From the NCBI GenBank assembly GCA_026182355.1, contig JAPFBL010000009.1:372001-436000 (forward strand): a stretch of DNA of 64,000 nucleotides. The letters are read 5' to 3'. The DNA comes from Hermatobates lingyangjiaoensis. Lineage: Eukaryota; Arthropoda; Insecta; Hemiptera; Hermatobatidae. The position numbers and the translations under genes were made by a program. This document shows positions 57,924 through 64,000 of this stretch, one piece after another (position 1 is the first letter of the stretch; each line of letters opens with the position of its first letter). A model generated the notes under the pieces. That model was not told the origin of the DNA. It worked only from the letters and a program-made list of their open reading frames with translations, and made no database searches.

Positions 57924-60332
57924 ATGGATGCCACGCGTACTAAATTTCTTGAGTTTTCCTATCGTTTTCCTCAATTAAAATCTGTTATTCTTTCTTTTCG
58001 GCATGCACTTGTTAAAGCTCACGTTACAAAATTGAAATTGAAGTTTCTAAAGGATTGTCTTGCTGAACAGGTTGTACCAAAATCTTTGTTACCAAAATGT
58101 TTTTACAAAATTATTAATAGTCCATTTGACAATTTTCAAAGGTTACTAATGAAAAAGTATATTTCTGTTTGTTCTGATGATGTCAAGTTGTTTTTTCATA
58201 ACTGTCTCATGATGAAGAGAGAAATAGAATTACGAATACCTTCTTCGTGGAAAGGTATGGCTTACGATTTCTGTTATGAAGCAATGAGAATAAAACGACG
58301 TAGAACAAATGAGTATCATAAAAGAAAACTTCAATCTTTGATTAAAAATAGTCCATGGCATAAATGTGGGAACAAAAAACTTATCATTAATATGACGAAC
58401 AAGCCATTAGATAGTATTGAAATTTCGGCTTTAGGATTTGGTTTTAGTTTCGTACCAAATGATAAAGGAATTAATTATTTAGAATTAGCTAATAGTTTCT
58501 CTCAAATGGAAAAGATGAACATTGATGAAACTAAAATTGCAATGTGCAAAGGATACATTTATAGATCAATTAAAGAGATAGCTCCTCATTGTCCGAAAAG
58601 ATTTACTGAAGTTTATAAACAACTAAAAAGTAACAAAGAAATAAAAGTCACAAAAGCTGACAAAACAGGAGCCATAGTACTTATGAACAAGATAGATTAC
58701 ACTGCCAAAATGGAACTATTGTTATCTGATAATAGTATATACGAGGTATTAAACTCAGACCCTACTGAAAATTATAACAATCTGTTCAACAAGAAATTAA
58801 AATTAATATTAAACAATAATAAGAGTTTAATTGCAAAATTTATTGAGAGATCTGCATCATTACCCTACATGTATGGTTTGATTAAAACACATAAGGATGG
58901 TTGTCCAGCCAGACAGATTGTTAGTTCAATTGGATCAGCTGGATACAAGTTATCAAAATGGTTAGTACGTGTTTTGTCTCCATTAGTGGGTACCATTTCT
59001 AATAGTCACATCAAGAATAATATTGATCTTTTATCAAAGCTAAATTCTTGTTGTTATCAAAATAGTAAATTAGTGAGCTTCGATGTCAAATCTCTCTTTA
59101 CGAATGTTCCTGTTGAAGATGTGTTGAATTTCCTAGAGACAGAACTAGGCAAACATGTTCAAAATTTACCAGTTTCTATCCCAGAATTAATCGAGTTGAT
59201 TCGTTTGTGTGTATTGGATGGCTGTTTTTCGTTTCAAGAAAAATTTTATAAACAAAAGTTTGGATTGGCTATGGGAAATTGTCTCTCCCCAGTTTTAAGT
59301 AATATCTATATGGAATATTTTGAGATCACCTACCTACCTACAATACTACCTACTAATGCTAAATGGTTTAGATATGTCGATGATATATTATGTATTTGGC
59401 CTGAATATGAAAATGTTAACACCTTTTTGGATACCCTCAATACGGTTGTACCATCCATAAAATTTACAATAGAACATGAAAACAATAATAAACTTCCTTT
59501 CTTGGATGTACTTTTACATAGGAATGGTGATAAATTAAAGTACAGTATTCATAGGAAGTCAACCAATGTTTCATCTTATGTTCATTTCTTCTCGGCTCAT
59601 CCACTTAAAACTAAAAAGTCAGTTTTTAGTAGCATGTTCTTAAGAGCTTTCAAAATTTGCAGTGAGGAATTTTTAGATGAAGAAATCAAAAATATTTACA
59701 AAATTGCAGATTCTTTAATGTATCCAAAAAGGTTAATCGACAATATCATAAAAAAGGTGAAACAATCCATGATATTAAAAAATGAAGAACAGTTCACAAG
59801 AAGGAATTTGTTAGTCATTCCATACAGTCCTTGTTTGAAAGATATGCCTTCATTTATGAAAAGATTGGACGTTTCTGTTGTGTTCAGTAATGATGGTAAC
59901 TTGTTTAACAGACTTGTTAACAATAAGCCAAAAAGAAAGGACTGTTGTGTATACAGGATACCATGTACTGACTGTGAAATGTCTTACATTGGACAGACGA
60001 GCAAAGGTCTTCTTACAAGGATAAAACAGCACAAATACTCCATCAGAAGAGAGGACGAAAAGAGTGCCTTGTTCATTCACATAAGAGACAGTAATCATGT
60101 GATTAACTGGGATGAAGCAAATGAATTAATATATGTGTCTTCAGAAAGAAGAAGAAATATCGTAGAAAGTGCACTCATAAAGAACTTTTATGAGAAATTA
60201 ATGAACAATAGCCTAGGACTCTACAAATTAGATGAAGTTTTGATTAACGGGATAATTAGACAGATGAAGACTTCATCATTAAACACATTCAGGGTTGCCA
60301 TCAATTTTGGAAATTTCAATCAGCCAAGTTAG
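57924..60332 (+). CDS. Penelope-like element reverse transcriptase with GIY-YIG endonuclease (802 aa)
   Basis: This retrotransposon polymerase copies its own RNA and cuts target DNA. Visible order: a basic N-terminal region; a PLE-type lead-in near 153-180 (GFGFSFVP); KADK at 244-247; YGLIKTHK at 317-324; SFDVKSLFTNVP at 385-396 with the first catalytic Asp; GLAMGNCLSP near 447-456; YVDD at 484-487; LPFLDV at 524-529; then a Cys-rich VYRIPC-TDC entry to the GIY-YIG domain (676-684), YIGQT 688-692, R699, H703 and catalytic-type E748. Length fits the family (about 800-850 aa). The start at 57924 is the first ATG after the pLTR/leader boundary and keeps the full N-terminus. There are no stops or frameshifts, so the copy could be active. 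Left and right lie the pLTRs, and upstream an inverted partial copy. Confidence 0.93.
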   Translation: MDATRTKFLEFSYRFPQLKSVILSFRHALVKAHVTKLKLKFLKDCLAEQVVPKSLLPKCFYKIINSPFDNFQRLLMKKYISVCSDDVKLFFHNCLMMKREIELRIPSSWKGMAYDFCYEAMRIKRRRTNEYHKRKLQSLIKNSPWHKCGNKKLIINMTNKPLDSIEISALGFGFSFVPNDKGINYLELANSFSQMEKMNIDETKIAMCKGYIYRSIKEIAPHCPKRFTEVYKQLKSNKEIKVTKADKTGAIVLMNKIDYTAKMELLLSDNSIYEVLNSDPTENYNNLFNKKLKLILNNNKSLIAKFIERSASLPYMYGLIKTHKDGCPARQIVSSIGSAGYKLSKWLVRVLSPLVGTISNSHIKNNIDLLSKLNSCCYQNSKLVSFDVKSLFTNVPVEDVLNFLETELGKHVQNLPVSIPELIELIRLCVLDGCFSFQEKFYKQKFGLAMGNCLSPVLSNIYMEYFEITYLPTILPTNAKWFRYVDDILCIWPEYENVNTFLDTLNTVVPSIKFTIEHENNNKLPFLDVLLHRNGDKLKYSIHRKSTNVSSYVHFFSAHPLKTKKSVFSSMFLRAFKICSEEFLDEEIKNIYKIADSLMYPKRLIDNIIKKVKQSMILKNEEQFTRRNLLVIPYSPCLKDMPSFMKRLDVSVVFSNDGNLFNRLVNNKPKRKDCCVYRIPCTDCEMSYIGQTSKGLLTRIKQHKYSIRREDEKSALFIHIRDSNHVINWDEANELIYVSSERRRNIVESALIKNFYEKLMNNSLGLYKLDEVLINGIIRQMKTSSLNTFRVAINFGNFNQPS

Positions 60333-60439
60333 CAAGTATTTATTGTTTTTTTAGTTCACTTGCTCTCCGAAGATGTATTAACGAAAGGCCTTAGAGCATT
60401 GTTTTAAAAAATTGTTTTCATTGTGGTAAATTAATCCAT
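60060..60439 (+). repeat. Right pLTR / 3' end of the Penelope-like element
   Basis: A direct repeat of 57507-57886. Its coding part is the end of the 802-codon ORF. Similarity stops exactly at (TA)n, which begins at 60439-60440; the 37-nt leader that follows the left pLTR is absent. Confidence 0.85.
60361..60398 (+). ncRNA. Hammerhead-like fold in the PLE 3' end
   Basis: Sequence identical to 57808-57845: TGCTCT 60361-60366, core 60367-60373, GAAA 60383-60386, AGAGCA 60393-60398. Confidence 0.55.
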
Positions 60440-60564
60440 ATATATATATATATATTGAATTATATATATATTTATTTACTCTTCTTTATATAATCTAGGA
60501 GGTGTCAGAGCTTATTTTTCTTCATTCTGATTCTTCCTACGACATTTTGTCTCATATACATATC

Positions 60565-60820
60565 TTAGGTGTTGCTGGTCTGAATACTGGGCGGTGACTG
60601 AGTGTCGGCTTGGCGAGTAGCTGGTGGTTGGTCACCTAGAAGCTGCAGTGTGCGTGAACCCCCCGTGTGTTGACGATTAATTAATGGGTTGTGCTTCATG
60701 ATTTTCATGGCTTCATATATTTGCAGTCTGGCTGGATCATTAATTTTCTTTAAAACAAGGTCCTGGCGGGTGAGTTTTCTTCCATGTTCCTCGGAGGTGT
60801 GTCTAGCGATGGCTCCTGCT
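60565..60820 (-). pseudogene. C-terminal end of a second PLE endonuclease, left arm
   Basis: The minus-strand frame (open to 60924 through the junction) reads a segment with A-R-H, K-I-x-D-P-A-R-L-Q-I-Y-E-A-M-K-I and P-L-I-N-R-Q. This matches the last conserved block of PLE GIY-YIG domains (D-x-x-L-x-I-x-E-A-x-x-I-x-x-x-x-P-x-L-N). A Pro/Thr/Gln-rich tail of about 35 residues follows. It lacks the catalytic front of the domain. Confidence 0.6.
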
Positions 60821-60854
60821 ACTGACAATATCGACGACTGACAATGCACTTGCA

Positions 60855-61041
60855 AGCAGGAGCCATCGCTAGACACACCTCCGAGGAACATGGAAGAAAA
60901 CTCACCCGCCAGGACCTTGTTCAAAACACCATCATTTTAAAGAAAATTAATGATCCAGCCAGACTGCAAATATATGAAGCCATGAAAATCATGAAGCACA
61001 ACCCATTAATTAATCGTCAACACACTGCAGCTACTAGGTGA
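60855..61041 (+). pseudogene. C-terminal end of the second PLE endonuclease, right arm
   Basis: It is the same protein segment as the left arm. It has a 15-bp in-frame insertion before K-I-N-D-P and a 17-bp loss after N-R-Q-H-T that shifts the frame to an early stop at 61039-61041. Confidence 0.6.
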
Positions 61042-61178
61042 CCAACCACCAGCTACTCGCCAAGCCGACACTCAGTCACCGCCCAGTATTCAGACCAGCA
61101 ACACCTAAGATATGTATATGAGACAAAATGTCGTAGGAAGAATCAGAATGAAGAAAAATAAGCTCTGACACCTCCTAG

Positions 61179-61184
<6 letters not shown>

Positions 61185-61232
<48 letters not shown>
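61185..61232 (+). repeat. (TA)n-(GA)n microsatellite
   Basis: TA repeats to about 61210, then GA repeats to 61232, adjoining the right arm of the second PLE pair. Confidence 0.9.
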
Positions 61233-61233
<1 letters not shown>

Positions 61234-61577
61234 ACACAGTAAATAGAAAAACCCACTTACAGTCTCTAATTTTTGGTTTAACTGTCATCATAAGAGAAGA
61301 GATAGGGGACACCAAGTGCTCTTGTAAAGCAATGGTTGGAGACAAACAGTGTTTTTACAATGTTCAAAGGAAGTAAGACAAATAAACTAAGGATAAGTGG
61401 AAAGCCGACAAATTATAGTAAACAAACAATAATAAACAATAAAAATATTTATATTTCAATTTCTTCTTTTTCTTTAGTATTTATTTATTTTTAACAGCAT
61501 ATTCTTTATTATTCTTGGTTTATTTGTCTTACTTACCTTGAACCGGGCATGCGAGTGACAACACTGTTGGTAACAAA

Positions 61578-61690
61578 CCATCCCTTCGCAAAGGCGCTTG
61601 TCCTCTTCGCGTTGTGTTTGTGTTTCTAAGTTATCTTTTCTTGTAATTGGTAGATCAGTGTCCTAACGGACCGTTTCATGTTATATATAT
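61578..61690 (+). repeat. D-tail repeat, copy 1
   Basis: It shares about 113 bp with 62871-62990 (GCGCTTGTCCTCTTCGCGTT, TTCTTGTAATTGGTAGATCA, ACGGACCGTTTCATG), both ending at (TA)n. Shorter versions lie at 24300 and 49535. I read it as the 3' end of a PLE-like or other (TA)n-targeting element. Confidence 0.6.
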
Positions 61691-61704
61691 ATATATATAT
61701 ATTG

Positions 61705-61812
61705 ATTGATAAAAGTATCGACCGTGGAATAGAAAGAACACTAAAGTTTATCGGGACTCGGTCAGTTCTTCAGGTTCAAATTAAACTCTTATTGCATACG
61801 TTTCGGTTTTTA
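61705..61812 (-). mobile_element. F-type unit, copy 1, between (TA)n tracts
   Basis: About 108 bp, repeated directly at 61844-61951. On the minus strand CTGAAGA (61773-61767) is followed by a GAC-CGA-GTC hairpin, then CCGATAAAC instead of GAAA. It has hammerhead-like order with a broken second core. Confidence 0.45.
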
Positions 61813-61843
61813 CATATTTATTATCTCAAAATATATATATAAT

Positions 61844-61951
61844 ATTGATAAAAGTATCGACCGTGGAATAGAAACAAAACTAAAGTGTATCGGGACTCGG
61901 TCAGTTCTTCAGGTTCAAATTAAACTTTCATTGCCAACGTTTCGGTTTTTA
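61844..61951 (-). mobile_element. F-type unit, copy 2
   Basis: A direct repeat of 61705-61812, separated by AT-rich sequence and (TA)n. CTGAAGA is at 61912-61906 on the minus strand. The two copies differ at several sites. Confidence 0.45.
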
Positions 61952-62870
61952 TTTAAAACCTTTTTCATAGGCTCATATCACATCCGTATGTTCTTCTTAT
62001 ATCCTCATAGAACTTTACAAATATACTGGTATGTATATTCATGACAACATTTACACAACATTAAAGAAACACTACTATATGCCAGTTCTCTAGAAGAGTT
62101 TTTAACTTATTCACTATGTAAATAGTAAATTTCTTTTCACATTAGAAATAACCATGTTAAAATAAAGATTACGAACAAGCCTAGAAGTAGGTCAAACTAT
62201 GACTCATTATTTGGTAAAATATGAAAATTGTATTAAACAGGATTTTGTTACTAAATCTGAAACGTTTTACTAGCAGTCATTAAAACTTTGTCAATAAAAG
62301 ATGCATTAACTCCACTTAATGATTTGCTTGCGTTTTGATTGGTAAACATGAGTTTTTTCAGTGCTGTAATTCTTAAAATATGTGAATATTTCTGATCTAA
62401 GATCAGGAATTTACGATAGGTTAATGTTGCAATAACTCAATAATTATATTTCAAAACGAATTAATCTACCAAAAGTTTACCAGTTTGTATTTCAATGAGA
62501 CAACAGTATCAATAACGTAGCTAATAATACTACAGTGTAATACTGAATTTTAGTCCATCTGTGGGAGTTATTATTTCATGTAAAATATAATTGAATTGTA
62601 GTTTATTAGTTGATCAATTTTCAGGTTTAAAACAGATTTTTAAAAACGCTAAAGTTTGAATAAAATAGCAAAAACATTTCAATTTTTTTGCAAACTATCT
62701 TCAAAAGCTGGTAATTCTGAAGAAATTTAAGAAATCACACAACATTAAATAAATCAAATATTTGCATTTAAAATTATAAATTAACAAACACAAAATAACA
62801 AAAATAAAATTTACCCAGGAAAAGATAAGGGATTTTTCAGAATATGAAATTGAGAAAAATGAAAAATATT
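61952..62870. other. AT-rich intergenic DNA
   Basis: Nothing recognised. Confidence 0.5.
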
Positions 62871-62990
62871 AACCATCGCTTTGTAAAGGCGCTTGTCCTC
62901 TTCGCGTTGTGTTTTTGTTTCTAAGTAATCTTTTCTTGTAATTGGTAGATCAGTTGTCCCAACGGACCGTTTCATGTTATATATATGTAT
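62871..62990 (+). repeat. D-tail repeat, copy 2
   Basis: The second copy of 61578-61690, ending at (TA)n 62978-63004. A D-type unit with a hammerhead-like motif begins directly after that (TA)n. Confidence 0.6.
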
Positions 62991-63004
62991 ATATATATAT
63001 ATAT

Positions 63005-63120
63005 GAGTTAGCTTCAGCTACTCGAAGGGACTACTTCTACCCGATGACGACGACTGTCGAAATATCGTTGTCAGTATTTTGTGTGTATCTTTATTTGTTT
63101 TTTCTCTTTAATGTGTTAAC
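63005..63120 (+). mobile_element. D-type unit between two (TA)n tracts
   Basis: The motif at 63041-63062 is followed by about 55 nt (GTCAGTATTTTGTGTG, then TTTAATGTGTTAAC) and by (TA)n at 63121-63147. Layout and distance to the end match the unit at 55561-55682. Confidence 0.5.
63041..63064 (+). ncRNA. Hammerhead-like motif, D type
   Basis: CCGATGA (63041-63047, the same U4-to-C change as the intact PLE), spacer C, stem II GAC-GACT-GTC (63049-63058), GAAA 63059-63062. Confidence 0.5.
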
Positions 63121-63509
63121 TATATATATGTATATATATATATATATACTAAATAATCACAACAAACACGTGATGAAAACTAATGCAAGTATAAGCTACA
63201 AGAAAAAAATTGTTTTTTTTAAAAACAACTTTTTCATTTGGCTTATACTTTCATATATATATATATATATAATATATATATAATATTCCTTAAGACTAGA
63301 ATGACTTAATTCCTTATTGACAGAATCTTATCCATTCTGTGAATAAAGATATTTAAATAAACCACCGAACTTGTGCAATGAAGCTGACACCAAACAAGAA
63401 CCATTTTTTCATTGCAAGAAAAAAAATCTTAGAAACAAATACAGAAAACCAGATATTGTTCAACTTTATACACTTTGATAGATACTATTTAAATTGCGTT
63501 ACATCTGTT

Positions 63510-63635
63510 GACAATCAATCACTTATTATGTGGTATTTACTCATTTGTAGGGTAAAAAGTTAATGAAATGGTCTCCACATATAAAAATTTAATGGTATAA
63601 ACAACGCGTTTCGAACACGTAGTATTCTTCCTCAG
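63510..63635 (-). mobile_element. C-type unit with complete hammerhead-like motif
   Basis: The minus strand from 63635: motif, then GTTTATACCATTAAATTT, GTGGAGACC and GAGTAAATACCACATAATAA. It is the same unit as 20918-21053 and 40330-40450. Confidence 0.6.
63602..63635 (-). ncRNA. Hammerhead-like motif, C type, best copy
   Basis: CTGAGGA (63635-63629), spacer A (63628), stem II GAATAC (63627-63622) with GTGTTC (63618-63613) and a 3-nt loop (one G-U pair), GAAA (63612-63609), the palindrome ACGCGT as stem III, then TG. The core is complete apart from the spacer. Confidence 0.6.
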
Positions 63636-64000
63636 GCATTAACTAAAAAATGCAATGACACCATTCATCTTCGTTAATGAACATTTACACTCTTCCTTCT
63701 TTGATAATATTGTTCATTAGCAATAATTTTTATTTCATTAAAAGCAAAATTATTGATCTCATAAACATTATGTAACATTATGTAATATACTGTAATTTTG
63801 TCTAAATAAATAAGTTACATTAGTGGTGAAATAGATACGCCGTAAGTCGATGACTACATCTAGTAGAAGAGTTTGGAAATGGGAATGACTTGGGCCGTAA
63901 AAAAGTTTGCACCAGGACCATTGACAAGAAGAGCTTACTTATCTCCTGTTGATGCCTCTCTCAACAGATACACCTCTTATTGACTCCATCAATCTCAGAA
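63636..64000. other. AT-rich end of window
   Basis: Nothing recognised. Confidence 0.5.

Larger units (their letters stand above)
60490..61184. mobile_element. Head-to-head pair of truncated copies of a second Penelope-like element
   Basis: Inverted arms 60490-60820 and 60855-61184 (about 330 bp each) are separated by 34 bp, with the 3' ends outward and TA-rich sequence on both sides. Each arm encodes the end of a PLE endonuclease. The arms differ by two indels: 15 bp (present only in the right arm) and 17 bp (present only in the left arm). The element is not the same subfamily as the intact PLE next to it. Confidence 0.75.

Noticed and set aside
59696..60098. Minus-strand frames of 75 and 82 codons
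   Set aside because: Antisense shadows of the PLE ORF, repeated identically on the inverted copy (56078-56480).
62942..63283. 113-codon plus-strand frame
   Set aside because: Runs through two (TA)n tracts and a D-type unit; low complexity.

Overview
The window is a gene-poor, AT-rich stretch of animal nuclear DNA. It has no operons, rRNA or tRNA genes, and I found no intact host gene. Long (TA)n and (TG)n microsatellites, tRNA-derived SINEs, hAT, Helitron-like and Penelope-like elements together point to an invertebrate metazoan. The SINE body resembles cephalopod or other molluscan SINEs, but the species assignment is a low-confidence inference. The only long open reading frames are the two copies of a Penelope-like reverse transcriptase near 55.8-60.3 kb. 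The many short frames of 60-130 codons elsewhere look like chance openings in AT-rich DNA.

Layout. 1-3.1 kb: unannotated AT-rich DNA. 3.1-6.7 kb: a large head-to-head pair of a Helitron/Helentron-like family (family A; other copies at 28.2-30.0 and 42.8-44.2 kb). 7.2-7.5 kb: a MITE with 65-bp inverted ends. 9.5 kb: a possible non-coding exon with consensus splice sites. 10.2-18.4 kb: several tRNA-type SINEs, a LINE tail relic and one copy of an unclassified family (family X). 20.3-26.8 kb: a cluster of (TA)n-flanked palindromes carrying hammerhead-ribozyme-like motifs. 28-30 kb: family A. 30.4-34.4 kb: hAT relics, including a complete 289-bp hAT MITE with an 8-bp target duplication. 35-37 kb: two SINEs. 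37.7-39.2 kb: a pogo-like end and a family X copy holding a 40-bp minisatellite. 41.1-46.05 kb: a family X copy with two Helitron-like elements nested in it. 49.5-50.1 kb: more hammerhead-like palindromes. 52.1-54.4 kb: a divergent Penelope relic and another family X copy. 55.6-61.2 kb: the main Penelope locus and a second Penelope inverted pair. 61.6-63.7 kb: further hammerhead-like units.

The system of most interest is the Penelope-like element (PLE). An intact 802-codon RT plus GIY-YIG protein is flanked by a 380-bp direct repeat (pseudo-LTR, pLTR) and by a near-identical 5'-truncated copy in inverse orientation, and the locus is bounded by (TA)n on both sides. Each of its three ends carries a compact hammerhead-like fold. 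The same motif grammar (CUGANGA, one spacer nucleotide, hairpin, GAAA, self-complementary stem III, stem I closure) recurs about 20 times in sequences otherwise unlike each other, mostly beside (TA)n and often as head-to-head palindromes. I infer that these are the ends of several PLE subfamilies, and that the palindromes are minimal versions of the same inverted-tail insertion product.
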